The translations under genes and the position numbers were made by a program. Source: Nipponacmea schrenckii (taxonomy: Eukaryota; Mollusca; Gastropoda; Lottiidae). From it: a stretch of DNA of 64,000 nucleotides. Of the stretch, positions 1 through 11,692 are shown piece after piece. The notes below the pieces were generated by a model, which saw only the letters and a list, made by a program, of their open reading frames with translations, searched no databases and was not told where the DNA came from. The stretch is taken from positions 682,001 to 746,000 of the forward strand of contig CM060202.1 of NCBI GenBank assembly GCA_030562195.1. Reading direction: 5' to 3'. The number at the start of each line of letters is the position of its first letter. The first letter of the stretch is position 1.

Positions 1-175
1 TTGAAAAACAAAGAAAAACTGTAGACGGCGCTACGTCATTTCCTGTAGGTCAAAATGGCGTCAAAATACATTCATCAGATTTAGTCTCGCGGCATTTTCG
101 GGAGAAATGTTAACAGAATGTGCGTGGCATGTGCAGTTTTGGCTGGGCGCTCTGACCAGAATTCGAAAAAAAAAA
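1..175 (+). repeat. 3' end of a poly(A)-ended interspersed repeat
   Basis: This is the terminal part of a repeat family that ends in GGCTGGGCGCTCTGACC, then GAATTCG and an A-run. Closely related ends precede A-runs at about 2,815, 6,095 and 13,835, with a more divergent one near 4,430. No protein-coding potential is seen. The shared A-tail suggests retroposition, or tandem spread of a retroposed unit. The window edge cuts the left side. Confidence 0.7.
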
Positions 176-2851
176 ACTAGAGCCGTACGCCTAACGGCAC
201 TGAAGCAGTGCGTTCCATCCAGGGATTCGTTCGTTAAAGGGATAATAGGCGTTAGAATGAACATAAAAAATTAAGTTCACTCAAATTTGGACAATAACAG
301 TATATATCCATCAGTGGACTTACCTATACATCGAAATCCCTCATAAATCCGATAAATCCCCAAAATAAAGTAGTTAATCATAAAACGCTTGAGCCATCCA
401 TCAAGCGATTTTCAAATCGTGTAAATATAAAGGGAAGTAACTCTAACATGCGGGTTTTCACGCGTCCTTGACCCCTACTGTTGAATTCCACAATGATGTT
501 TTAGCGTTGATTTACCAGACGCTTTTATTCTCAAACTGAATGGAATCGTCGCTGGCTCACTTTTTTTAAATTCCGAATATATTTTTATTGTGGCTTTTTA
601 AAATTTGGTAAAGTGTGGGATGCATACTTATTTAACTAATAGTCAATATGAAACACAAATATAAGCCCTAGGACGAGTGTATTCTAACGCCTATTATCCC
701 TTTAAGCAAAAGACAAAAAGGGTTTATTAAAATAAAAAAAATGTGCATCAGAAATGGATTTTGATTTCATAACAAAGGCTCCCATACCCCCCTTTTCCCC
801 CTTTCCCCTCTTTGCCCCTCCCCATCCTTAGCCCTCATCATCAATTAAGATAGATAATTAGTTAAAATCATAATAAAAAATGGATAGAGGGTCATTTAAT
901 CTAAAACGATATCCGGATCGCCGAAACTCATATTTGTAAATCGCCCAAACGTAGAGAATAATACCCAATACAAAGTAGATTGTTTTATATATTAAATTCG
1001 CAATTTTCAGATGGCGATGAAACCAAAAGTAGATATCGTACAAAAAATATATATATAGCATCGGATAGACAATGTCGAAGCTATATACAAATCGAAAGGT
1101 CACTAATGGTTCAAGTTGTCTTAAGTCGCCAGGGTATAACATTGAGACACCACATAAATAGCGCGGCCTAACATTTTAAAATTTATATTGAATAGAGTTT
1201 CGTCCCTTAGACCATTATTCCAGTCAACTGTATATTATTGTTGCATAATTATAAGAGATAAAATTTTAATTTCTAAAGGTTGTAATTTCGTTCCAAATAT
1301 TCCATATTTACATCACCCACAACAGGAAGTAAACCACAATTCCATTTATTTAACATATATAATAACTTTGCATCATTTTAACTTAAATAAATTCGGATCG
1401 CTGAAACTCATATCTTGTAGATCGCCCAAATGCAACACACATCAAACAGATTGTTTTGTAGCAAAAATTCGCAATTTTCAAATGGCGATAAAAGCGGAAG
1501 TATACATCTTACAAAAAAGCTTTATATATCATTGAATAGAACTTCTCAAGAGCTATCACATTTCTACAGGTCAAAAATTCGCCAAAGGTCAACGTCACAA
1601 TATACGACCCTTCAAAGTTTTTAAAAATTTTAATCGTAAAAAAATCAAAATCGAAATCAAAATTCAATAATCGGTTTCCATATATATCGGCAATCGGTTA
1701 TAGATTCTATATACATCAAAATAACACAAATCGAATTATCCCCCGAGACCCTATTTCGATTTAAAGAAAAACACGCACAGTTAGTATAGAAGAAATTACA
1801 AAATTTGAAATTTTTAAACGCGCAATTTTGATTAAAATACCAAGTGTGATATATTAATGGAGAGCGGGGATTAAGCGTTAGAAGAAAATGTGAGAAAATC
1901 TGACTTATCGAAATTAGGTCACGTGATAGAGCTCTTTAAAGTTAAAATTCGTGATTTTCAATTGGCTGCAAAACCGGAAGTAAACATCGGACAACAACAC
2001 TGAATATACCATTGGGTAGATATAATCAAGGGCAACAACTTTTGTTCAGGTCAAAAGGTCACCAAAGGTCAAGGTTGCGAAATATGAACCTTGAAAGTTT
2101 TGACAATTTCTAAAAAATTTCCACCGGAAATAAAAGAAAAGCAAAAGCGAAATTCAAAAATCCCTTCCCATACTTTTTTGCGCAATCGATGGATGTTTTT
2201 AGAAAATCTAAAATTATGCAAATTGGATTTGACCCTGAGAACTTATTGAGAGTTTAACAAAACTTAATCATATCAAGATGGCGGCTGATTCGTTACTTCC
2301 GGTTCAGATTTTCTTAATTTAGCATCATTAGATAAACAATTGTAGCTAATTGCAAAAAAAGTTTTTCAATTATCTTTAATATTCCGGAAGTTAGCATTTT
2401 TCAATTTAACAGCAAATAACGTCAAACCGGAAGTGATATCGAAATTTTGAAAATAAGTTATACATTGTAATTTAAATGTCTATATAGCTGTAAGTTTTCA
2501 GATTGATCGAAAGAAAATTGTAAAAGTTAGAAAATGCTTAAAATTTAAAATTCAAATTGTCAGCGACAAAGTTGAGAAAAGTCAATTTCTTAAATTACTA
2601 TCTTTTAGAACTAAGTTCAATGTAGTTACCTAAAAGAGAACGATCAAAATCGGGTCAAAAATAAAGCCGCAAATCGAAAAGCAAAGAAAAGCTTAAGGAT
2701 GCGCTACGTCATTTCCTGTTAGAAAAAAATGCATCAAAATACATTCATTAAAATTACTTTCACGGGTTCTACAAGGAAGTCGAAAGAGTGAATTCATAGC
2801 ATATGTAGTTTTGGCTGGGCGCTCTGGGAAGAATTCGAAAAAAAAAAAAAA
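176..2851 (+). repeat. non-coding interspersed repeat, copy 1
   Basis: The copy runs from the head ACTAGAGCC to an A-tail at about 2,838-2,851. Its 706-1,800 part recurs at 4,565-5,640 and 11,755-12,830 with minor changes. Internally it is built from loosely repeated blocks with CGAAACTCAT, AAAACCGGAAGT, AAGGTCAAGGT and a 'CAAGATGGCGG' motif before ACTTCCGG. Short reading frames are fragmented and differ between copies, so I call it non-coding. A MITE occupies 238-701. Confidence 0.7.
238..701. mobile_element. 464-bp MITE with TTAA target duplication (piggyBac-like)
   Basis: The left terminus AGGGATAATAGGCGTTAGAA (238-257) is matched by its exact reverse complement at 682-701. The element is flanked by TTAA at 234-237 and TTAA at 702-705. 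The empty site survives in paralogous repeats at about 4,560 and 11,754, where the host sequence reads CGTTCGTTAAGCAAAAGAC without the insert. A TTAA duplication is characteristic of piggyBac-type transposition. No transposase is encoded, so it is non-autonomous. Confidence 0.85.
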
Positions 2852-4452
2852 CTAGATCCCCAGGCTTCGCGAGGTTCTGACGCAGTGCGTAGCAGTTTTG
2901 TTATACGCTTTAAAACTACCCCACAAAGTATCTATAGAACACTAACGTTAATTTACAGAGTATAAGTCGTTTTTTTTTAAAGCATAATTGGTTCGCTGAA
3001 ACTCGTGTCATGTAGATCGCCCAAACGCATAATTCAACAAACAGTTTTTAACAATGAAATTCGCAATTTTCAAAAGGTGATAAAACGGAAAGTATACATC
3101 GTACATCAAAATATAATATATCAATGGATAGATCTTTTCGAGAGCTATCACATTTGTGCTGCTTACAAGGTCACCAAATTTCAAGGTAACAATATACGAC
3201 CATTCGAAGTTTTTATATATTACTATCAGGTAAATATCAAAATCAAAATCAAAATTCAAAAATCGGTTTCCAAATATGATTCAGAAATCGATATTACATT
3301 CTATAGACATCAAAATTACGCGAATCGTAGTATCTCCAGAGGCCCCATTTCGATTTAAAGAAAATTACGCACAGTTAGTAGAGAAGAAATACAAAATTCT
3401 CAAATACTAAAAAGCGCATTTTTGATGGAAATATGTGGTTTTATATATCATTACAAAGAGCAGATAAACTGTAATAAGATTCAATATGAATTTTTGTTAT
3501 TTATAAATTAGTTCACGTGACAGAGCTCTTTAAAAATAAAAATCACAAATTTCAATCGGTTATAAAACCGGAAGTAGACATCGGACAACACATATGAATA
3601 TATCATTGAATAGATATCATCAAGGGCAATAACTCATGTTCAGGTCACAAGGTCACCAAAGGTCAAGGTCACGAAATACGGGCCTTTGAAATTTTGGTCA
3701 TTACCAAAAAATTAAAATGGAAATAAAAGAACATCAAAATCAAAATTAAAAAATCGGCTCCCAAATAAAGTTGCGCAATCGACTCTAGTCACAAGATATG
3801 AAAAAATAATGAAAATCGCTTTATCACCTGAGGCCCCATTTTTAATTTTACAAAAGTTTAACATTTCAATATGGCGGCTTATCGTTTGCTTCCGGTCTGG
3901 ATTTTTTCATCTTCGTTTTTTTGTATGACTATTTGTAGCATGCTGCAAAACGAATTTTTGAAATATCTTAAGAATTCCGGAAGTTAGGTTTTTAAAATTT
4001 ACAAGAGAATAACTTCAAAACCGGAAGTGATGTCGAAAATTTGAAAAATTATTTAAGATCGCATTAACAATGTTTATCTACCTGTAAGTTTTCAGGTGGA
4101 TGAGAATAAAACTGTAGAAGTTGAAAAAAAAGCAAAAATTAAAAATAAAAAAGTCAGCTACAAAAGTAATGAAATTAGCAGTTTAAAACTGCAGTTAAGT
4201 AGCTAGCAGTTTAAAGTAGCTAACAAAAGAAGTTCTGTCAAAATCAGTTGAAAAATAGAGGAAATAAACAGCAAAAACCCAAAATAGCGCTATTGCCCAC
4301 AGCTCGTTTCCGGTTGACCTCAATGGCGTCATTTTGCATTTAACAAATACAAGTCACGCAGTTTGAATAGCAGACAGCAACAGGTAGTTTGTGGCATGTC
4401 GCCTTCTTAGAGAATAATCGAATGTGAAATTCGAAAAAAAAAAAAAAAAAAA
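2852..4452 (+). repeat. non-coding interspersed repeat, diverged copy 2
   Basis: It begins ACTAGATCCCC after an A-run and ends in an A-run at about 4,436-4,452. The blocks correspond to the downstream half of copy 1 (AAACTCGTGTCATGTAGATCGCCC, CCGGAAGTAGACATCGG, AAGGTCACCAAAGG) but are clearly diverged. The head after the A-run differs from the GCCGTACGCC head of the other copies. No credible coding sequence is seen. Confidence 0.6.
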
Positions 4453-4494
4453 CATTTCGAAAACAAAGCAGTGCGTTCGAAGAACGCACTGCAA
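4453..4494 (+). other. hairpin module with GAA loop
   Basis: After the A-run comes ACATTTCGAAAACAAA, then a perfect 11-bp stem: GCAGTGCGTTC (4468-4478), loop GAA, GAACGCACTGC (4482-4492), then AACTAGAGCC. The arm is identical to 4523-4533 just downstream. Related modules are at 6,152-6,240 and 11,649-11,691. Confidence 0.85.
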
Positions 4495-6151
4495 CTAGAG
4501 CCGTACGCCTAACGGCACTGAAGCAGTGCGTTCCATCCAGGGATTCGTACGTTCGTTCGTTAAGCAAAAGACAAAAAGGGTATATTAAAAAAAAAAAATG
4601 TGCATCAGAAATGGATTTTGATTTCATAACAAACGCTCCCATACCCCCCTTTCCCCTCTTTGCCCCTCCCCATCCTTAGCCCTCATCATCAATTAAGATA
4701 GATAATAAGTTAAAATCATAATAAAAAATGGATAGAGGGTCGTTTAATCTAAAGATATCCGGATCGCCGAAACTCATATTTGTAAATCGCCCAAACGTAA
4801 GAATAATACCCAATACAAAGTAGATTGTTTTATATATTAAATTCGCAATTTTCAGATGGCGATGAAACCAAAAGTAGATATCGTACAATAAAAATATATA
4901 TAGCATTGGATAGACAATGTCGAAGCTATATACAAATCGAAAGGTCACTAATGGTTCAAGTTGTCTTAAGTCGCCAGGGTATAACATTGAGACACCACAT
5001 AAATAGCGCGGCCTAACATTTTAAAATTTATATTGAATAGAGTTTCGTCCCTTAGACCATTATTCCAGTCAACTATATATTATTGTTGCATAATTATAAG
5101 AGATAAAATTTAAAATTCTAAAGGTTGTAATTTCGTTCCAAATATTCAATATTTACATCACCCACAACAGGAAAAACATATATAACAACTTTGAATCATT
5201 TTAACTGGATGTAGAACGATTAAACTAAAAAATAATTTCAGATCGCTGAAACTCATATCTTGTAGGTCGCCCAAATGCAACACATTAAACAGATTGTTTT
5301 ACAGGGAAAATTCGCAATTTTCAAATGGCGATAAAAGCGGAAGTATATATCTTACAATAAAGCTTTATATATCATTGGATAGAACTTCTCGAGAGCTATC
5401 ATATTTGTACAGGTCAAAAATTCGTCAAAGGTCAACGTCACAATATACGACTCTTCAAAGTTTTTAAAAATTTTAATCGTTAAAAAATTAAAATCAAAAT
5501 TCAAAAATCTGTTTCCATATATATTTCGGCAATCGGTTATAGATTCTATATACATCAAAATAACACAAATCGAGCTATCCCCTGAGACTCTATTTCGATT
5601 TAAAGAAAAACACGCACAGTTAGTATAGTTGAAATTACAAAATTATTTTTCAAATATCTTCATTATTCCGGAAGTGCAAAGTTCAACTTTAAAAGCAAAT
5701 AACATCAAAACCGGAAGTGATATCGAAATTTTGAAAATTAATTATACTTCGAAATCCAAAGGTCTATATATCTGTAAGTTTTCAGATCGATCGAAATAAA
5801 ACTGTAGAAGTTAGAAAATGCAAAAAATTTCAAATTCAAAATGTCAGCGAGAAAGTTGGGAAATGTATAATTCTTAAATTGCTATCTTTTAAAACTAAAT
5901 TCAATGTAGTTACCTAAAAAAACCCGATAAAAATCGGATCAAAAATAAAGCCGCAAATTGAAAAACAAAGAAAAACTGTAGACGGCGCTACGTCATTTCC
6001 TGTAGGTCAAAATGGCGTCAAAATACATTCATCAGATTTACTCTCGCAGCATTTTCGGGAGAAATGTTAACAGAATGTGCGTGGCATGTGCAGTTTTGGC
6101 TGGGCGCTCTGACCAGAATTCGAAAAAAAAAAAAAAAAAAAAAAAAAAAAA
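4495..6151 (+). repeat. non-coding interspersed repeat, copy 3
   Basis: It starts with the head ACTAGAGCCGTACGCC and carries the uninterrupted TTAA site (GTTCGTTAAGCAAAAGAC) that is occupied in copy 1. It ends in a pure A-run of about 29 at 6,123-6,151. The sequence from 4,565 to 5,640 parallels 706-1,800. The block 5,640-6,120 carries CCGGAAGTGATATC and the same terminal GGCTGGGCGCTCTGACC motif as position 145. Confidence 0.7.
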
Positions 6152-6240
6152 CATTTCGAAAACAAAGCAGTGCGTTCGATAGAACGCACTGCAAAAAAAC
6201 ATTTCGAAAACAAAGCAGTGCGTTCGATGAACGCACTGCA
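6152..6240 (+). other. two tandem hairpin modules
   Basis: Two consecutive copies of ACATTTCGAAAACAAA plus hairpin are present. Both stems are GCAGTGCGTTC/GAACGCACTGC (6167-6177/6182-6192 and 6215-6225/6229-6239), with loops GATA and GAT. The second is followed by AACTAGAGCCACACGTGGCAC, a head different from the one after the same hairpin at 4,468. Confidence 0.85.
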
Positions 6241-6483
6241 ACTAGAGCCACACGTGGCACAGAGTGGGACTTTGCTAACGTTGCCAAATTGCAACAGACA
6301 GGCCGAAACATCTGATTTTCTGGGAGCGTCTGGCCAAAGCAACGAGGTATCTGTGTGCAAAGAATTTTTTGGAAAAACGTTATTTCCTACTGACGTAATA
6401 CGCTGACCTATATAAATGCTAAATTGAAAGTTTACCCGGATGTGCCACGCCCATCTCATTTTTTTTTGCGTAAATCTAATAAC
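6241..6483 (+). repeat. interspersed repeat block, homologous to about 9,530-9,770
   Basis: Shared blocks include TGCAACAGACAGGC, CATCTGATTTTCTGGGA, GAAAAACGTTATTT and CCCGGATGTGCCACGCCCAT, all also present around 9,545-9,720. The head is GCCACACGTGGCAC followed by TGGGACTTTGCT (6265-6276). No coding region is seen. Confidence 0.6.
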
Positions 6484-8010
6484 ATTCAAAATATATATTC
6501 AAGGTACAAAATTGAAGCTTATACATTTAAAAGATCACGAGACAAAAAGTATAAAGGCAATTTGAAGGTAAATGTGGGCTTTATGCCCTTCAAAAAAAAA
6601 AAAAAAATAACTGACAGACGAACAGACGGATGGACAGGGGCAACAACATTATACTTCCGAATTTCCATTTGGGTATATAAAAAACTGTACTTCCTGCATT
6701 GTCTACAAGCAATTGACGACACACAGAAAACTTTAAATTCCAAGTCCCAGAATTCCAGGAATTTTTCCAAGTCACAGAATTCCAGGAATTCTTTTCGTAA
6801 TCAGACCAAAATGTATATTGGTTTTTCCTTGAGTGATAATAAACATATTGTATACAAAGTTTCAAAGAGATCCCAGGAATTTTTCCAAGTCACAGAATTC
6901 CAGACAGGGGCGACAACAATATACGTCCATATTTCTATGTGGGCATATAAAAACAAAGTTTCAAAGAGATCTATCAAAAACTGTAGTCTCTAGAGTGCCA
7001 ACAAGCAATTGTAGACAGACAGAACAACTTCGAATTCCAAGTCCCAGAATTCCAGGAATTTTTTTCGGAATCATACCAAAATCGATAGGGGTCTTCATTG
7101 AATGATAATAAACATGTATACCAAGTTTCAAGAAGATCCAATAAAAACTGTAGTCTCCACAGTGTCCACAAACAATTATTGCGACCGATACAAACAGTAA
7201 ATTGAAATTCAACCCAGAATTCCAAACGATCATATCTCAAAATTTTTTTGATGGTTTTAAAAAAAATAACCAATTCAAAATATATATTCAAGGTACAAAA
7301 TTGAAGCTTATACATTTAAAAGATCACGAGACAAAAAGTATAAAGGCAATTTGAAGGTAAATGTGGGCTTTATGCCCTTCAAAAAAAAAAAAAAAATAAC
7401 TGACAGACGAACAGACGGATGGACAGGGGCAACAACATTATACTTCCGAATTTCCATTTGGGTATATAAAAAACTGTACTTCCTGCATTGTCTACAAGCA
7501 ATTGACGACACACAGAAAACTTTAAATTCCAAGTCCCAGAATTCCAGGAATTTTTCCAAGTCACAGAATTCCAGGAATTCTTTTCGTAATCAGACCAAAA
7601 TGTATATTGGTTTTTCCTTGAGTGATAATAAACATATTGTATACAAAGTTTCAAAGAGATCCCAGGAATTTTTCCAAGTCACAGAATTCCAGACAGGGGC
7701 GACAACAATATACGTCCATATTTCTATGTGGGCATATAAAAACAAAGTTTCAAAGAGATCTATCAAAAACTGTAGTCTCTAGAGTGCCAACAAGCAATTG
7801 TAGACAGACAGAACAACTTCGAATTCCAAGTCCCAGAATTCCAGGAATTTTTTTCGGAATCATACCAAAATCAATAGGGGTCTTCATTGAATGATAATAA
7901 ACATGTATACCAAGTTTCAAGAAAATCCAATGAAACCTGTAGTCTCCACAGTGTCCACAAACAATTATTGACAGACGGATGACAAACAGTACAATTCGAA
8001 ATTCCAAGTC
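6484..8010 (+). repeat. recent tandem duplication, unit about 789 bp
   Basis: The block beginning TTCAAAATATATATTCAAGG at about 6,485 recurs at about 7,273 and stays nearly identical for more than 600 bp, including an A-run and the GACAGACGAACAGACGG motif. One of the few differences is CGATAGGGG at 7,083 versus CAATAGGGG at 7,872. Within each unit there are shorter repeats containing CCCAGAATTCCAGGAATTTTT. Any reading frames are by-products of the repeat. Confidence 0.85.
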
Positions 8011-9239
8011 CCAGAATTCCAGGAATTTTTTTCAGAATCATATCAAAATCAATAGGGTTCTTCCTTGGATGGTTATAAACAAATATACCAAGTTACAAAA
8101 AGATTCATAAAAAAATGGAGTCTCTACAGTGTCCACAAGCTTTTGTTATCAAACAGAACAATTTGAAATTCAAAGTTCAAGAATTCCAGGAATTTTTTTC
8201 GGAATCATACCAAAATCGATAGGGGTCTTCGTTGAATGGTAATAAACATGTATACCAAGTTTCAAGAAGATCCAATAAAAACTGTAGTCTCTACAGTGTC
8301 CACAAACAATTGTTGACAGACGGATGAGAAACAGTACATTCGAAATTCCAAGTTCCAGAATTCCAGGAATTTTTTTCAGAATCATATCAAAATCAATAGG
8401 GGTCTTCCTTGGATGGTAATAAACAAATATACCAAGTTACAAAAAGATTCATAAAGAAATGGAGTCTCTACAGTGTCCACAAGCTTTTGTTTACAAACAG
8501 AACAATTTGAAATTCAAAGTCCAAGAATTCCAGGAATTTTTTTCGGAATCATACCAAAATCGATAGGGTTCTTCCTTGAGTGATTATAAACAAGTATACC
8601 AAGTTTCAAGAAATTCCAATAAAAACTGTAGTCTCTACAGTGTCCACAAACAATTGTTGACAGACGGACCAACGGACCGACGGACCGACGGACCGACGGA
8701 ATTTGAAATTCAAAGTTCAAGAATTCCAGGAATTTTTTTCGGAATCATACCAAAATCGATAGGGGTCTTCGTTGAATGGTAATAAACATGTATACCAAGT
8801 TTCAAGAAGATCCAATAAAAACTGTAGTCTCTACAGTGTCCACAAACAATTGTTGACAGACGGATGAGAAACAGTACATTCGAAATTCCAAGTTCCAGAA
8901 TTCCAGGAATTTTTTTCAGAATCATATCAAAATCAATAGGGGTCTTCCTTGGATGGTAATAAACAAATATACCAAGTTACAAAAAGATTCATAAAGAAAT
9001 GGAGTCTCTACAGTGTCCACAAGCTTTTGTTTACAAACAGAACAATTTGAAATTCAAAGTCCAAGAATTCCAGGAATTTTTTTCGGAATCATACCAAAAT
9101 CGATAGGGTTCTTCCTTGAGTGATTATAAACAAGTATACCAAGTTTCAAGAAATTCCAATAAAAACTGTAGTCTCTACAGTGTCCACAAACAATTGTTGA
9201 CAGACGGACCAACGGACCGACGGACCAACGGACCAACGG
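8011..9239 (+). repeat. tandem duplication, unit 540 bp, with about 180-bp subrepeats
   Basis: 8,160-8,699 and 8,700-9,239 are nearly identical and directly adjacent. Each contains about three subunits of the type CAGAATTCCAGGAATTTTTT ... CAAAATCGATAGGG ... TACCAAGTTTCAAGAA ... TAGTCTCTACAGTGTCCACA. The remaining 8,011-8,159 is a further diverged subunit. Each large unit ends in a GGACCGAC/GGACCAAC microsatellite (about 8,663-8,700 and 9,203-9,247). Confidence 0.85.
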
Positions 9240-9770
9240 ACCGACGGACAGGGGCGACAACAATATACGTCCACATTTCTATGTGGGCGTATAAAAATGC
9301 AAAAATTAAATTTTGATTTTAAAAACTTTTCTTATACATTGCTGGAAAGTGGACAAAAAGACCCTTAAGAATCTGAAAATAATAAACCTCTAAATTAATT
9401 ACGTCACGCTCTAGAGCAGTCCAAAGTTGTGAATTTTGCTGCTTTCGAGCAGCTATAAAACCGGAAATAGACGTCAGAAGTCTAATGCCAAATTGTCAAC
9501 TGATAGCTAAAGTCAGTGACCAATGACCTTGTAAAGGTCGCAAAATTGCAACAAACAGGCAGAAACATTTGATTTTTTGGGATAAACTGGCCAAAGTAAT
9601 GAGATACATGTATATGTATGCAAGGTACTTTTTTTGAAAAACGTTATTTACTGCAGCCGTAATTCGGTGACCGATATAAATGGTAAATTTGAAGTTCACC
9701 CGGATGTGCCACGCCCATCTCGTTTTTTTGGAGGGGAATCTAATCATATTCAAAATGTATATTCACAGTA
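9240..9770 (+). repeat. interspersed repeat, no gene
   Basis: It opens with a GGACAGGGGCGACAACAATATACG motif also present at 6,904 and 7,694, followed by an AT-rich block containing AAACCGGAAATAGACGTC. From about 9,530 it parallels 6,275-6,500. No coding sequence is recognised. Confidence 0.55.
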
Positions 9771-11220
9771 AAAATTTGAAGCTTGTACAGCTAATAGATC
9801 ACGAGATATACACACATATATTTCAAACAAGCGAAAATACGGCAAAATGTACTTTTCTTTGCAAAAATCAAAAACTTCAATTTTCATTTTACAAACTTTT
9901 GTTATATATCGTTGGATAGAGGACAAAAAGCACCTTAAGAATATGAAAAAAATAATACTCTAAATTAATTAGGTCACGCTCTAGAGCTACCCAAATTTGC
10001 GAATTTTGCTGTTTTCGGGAAGCTATAAAACCGGAAGTAGACTTCGGAGGTCAAAGGTCAAAGTATCAAATGATAGCCAAGGTCAATGACCTTTGACCTA
10101 TTAAAGGTCAAGGTCGTCAAAGGTCAAGGTCACGAGAAATAAGCCCCCAAACTTCGAAAAAATTCAACCGGATGTTGCAAAATTGCAAAAGTGAAATTCA
10201 AAAATCGGTTACCATAATTTTTTTCGCAATCAACTAAGCTTTCCAGAAATATAAACATCACGCAAATCGCTCTTACCGTAGAGGCCCCATTTTGAGTTTT
10301 ACAAAAAAGTGAATTTCAAGATGGCGGCCAAAGTATTACTTCCGGTCTGGATTTTTTTTTTAAATCGGCCAGTTTTTTTAAAAAGATATTGTTCAACACA
10401 AGTTTCAATGACCCGTGACAATTAGACCGGAAGTAGACCGAAAATCAGAGATTTCAACTTTGAACCCTTTTTGAGCGTAAACAGGAAGTGACGCAAAAAT
10501 TTGAAGCTTGTACAGCTAATAGATCACGAGATATACACACATATATTTCAAACAAGCGAAAATACGGCAAAATGTACTTTTCTTTGCAAAAATCAAAAAC
10601 TTCAATTTTCATTTTACAAACTTTTGTTATATATCGTTGGATAGAGGACAAAAAGCACCTTAAGAATATGAAAAAAATAATACTCTAAATTAATTAGGTC
10701 ACGCTCTAGAGCTACCCAAATTTGCGAATTTTGCTGTTTTCGGGAAGCTATAAAACCGGAAGTAGACTTCGGAGGTCAAAGGTCAAAGTATCAAATGATA
10801 GCCAAGGTCAATGACCTTTGACCTATTAAAGGTCAAGGTCGTCAAAGGTCAAGGTCACGAGAAATAAGCCCCCAAACTTCGAAAAAATTCAACCGGATGT
10901 TGCAAAATTGCAAAAGTGAAATTCAAAAATCGGTTACCATAATTTTTTTTGCAATCAACTAAGCTTTCCAGAAATATAAACATCACGCAAATCGCTCTTA
11001 CCGTAGAGGCCCCATTTTGAGTTTTACAAAAAAGTGAATTTCAAGATGGCGGCCAAAGTATTACTTCCGGTCTGGATATTTTTTTTTAATCGGCCAGTTT
11101 TCTTAAAAAGATATTGTTCAACAAAAGTTTCAATGACCCGTGACAATTAGACCGGAAGTAGACCGAAAATCAAAGATTTCAACTTTGAACCCTTTTTGAG
11201 CGTAAACCGGAAGTGACGCA
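9771..11220 (+). repeat. tandem duplication, unit about 725 bp
   Basis: AAATTTGAAGCTTGTACAGC at about 9,771 recurs at about 10,496, and the two units are almost identical to about 11,220. Each contains GCTATAAAACCGGAAGTAG, a DR1-type AGGTCAAAGGTCA, TCAAGGTCACGAG, a CAAGATGGCGGCC block and ACTTCCGGTCTGG. Few substitutions separate the copies, so the duplication is recent. There is no coding sequence. Confidence 0.85.
10048..10060 (+). promoter_or_regulatory. DR1-type nuclear receptor motif (copy at 10,773-10,785)
   Basis: AGGTCAAAGGTCA is a perfect direct repeat of AGGTCA with one base between the halves, the classical DR1 arrangement bound by RXR/HNF4/COUP-TF-type receptors. Extended half-sites TCAAGGTCA follow within 100 bp, and a GACCTTTGACC inverted copy is at about 10,089. 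Function is inference: the motif sits inside a repeat, and no promoter has been identified. Confidence 0.35.
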
Positions 11221-11692
11221 AAATATTTGACAATGTCATTTTGTTTAGATTTATAGTCTCTCTTAGCACCTAAAATTGGAACTTAATCGGACAGAAATTT
11301 AAAAAATGGTAAAAAAATTCGAAAATACGGCAAAAGATTGTCTGCTACGAATTTTCGAAATTCGAATGTTTTTAACTGCTATCCTATTGGATATTCTATG
11401 TAGTTTCTGAAAATGAAAACCCGACGAAAATCGGGCCAAAATTGTGCCTTCTAGAGCCGAAAAACTGTTTTTTGCAAATGTTGCACTGTTGCACTTCTGG
11501 TTTTGCAAAAATGTTCCAATTTATATTCATTAATATTTTTGCCACTACAGAAGGTCTAGGAAAGTTGAATGGTTGCTGCAACTACTGTAGTTTAAGAGCA
11601 GGAAGGTGTGGAAAAATCGAAAAAAAAAAAAAAAAAAAAAAAGAGAGACATTTCGAAAACAAACTGGGACTTTGCTGAAAGCAAAGTCCCAC
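11221..11692 (+). repeat. repeat tail, A-run and variant hairpin module
   Basis: 11,221-11,618 is AT-rich with no coding call. An A-run ends at about 11,642. Then comes ACATTTCGAAAACAAAC and a perfect 12-bp hairpin TGGGACTTTGCT (11665-11676), loop GAA, AGCAAAGTCCCA (11680-11691), followed by CAACTAGAGCC. The arm is unrelated to GCAGTGCGTTC but identical to 6265-6276. Confidence 0.75.

Noticed and set aside
6424..7782. Open frames of about 90-190 codons across the 6.5-8 kb tandem repeats on both strands
   Set aside because: They lie in simple and tandem repeats, have no domains, contain Lys/Phe runs from A/T tracts, and occur equally on both strands.
8663..9247. CRISPR-like array from regular repeats
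   Set aside because: Units are about 180 and 540 bp with no unique spacers; this is a eukaryotic tandem repeat with a GGACCGAC microsatellite.
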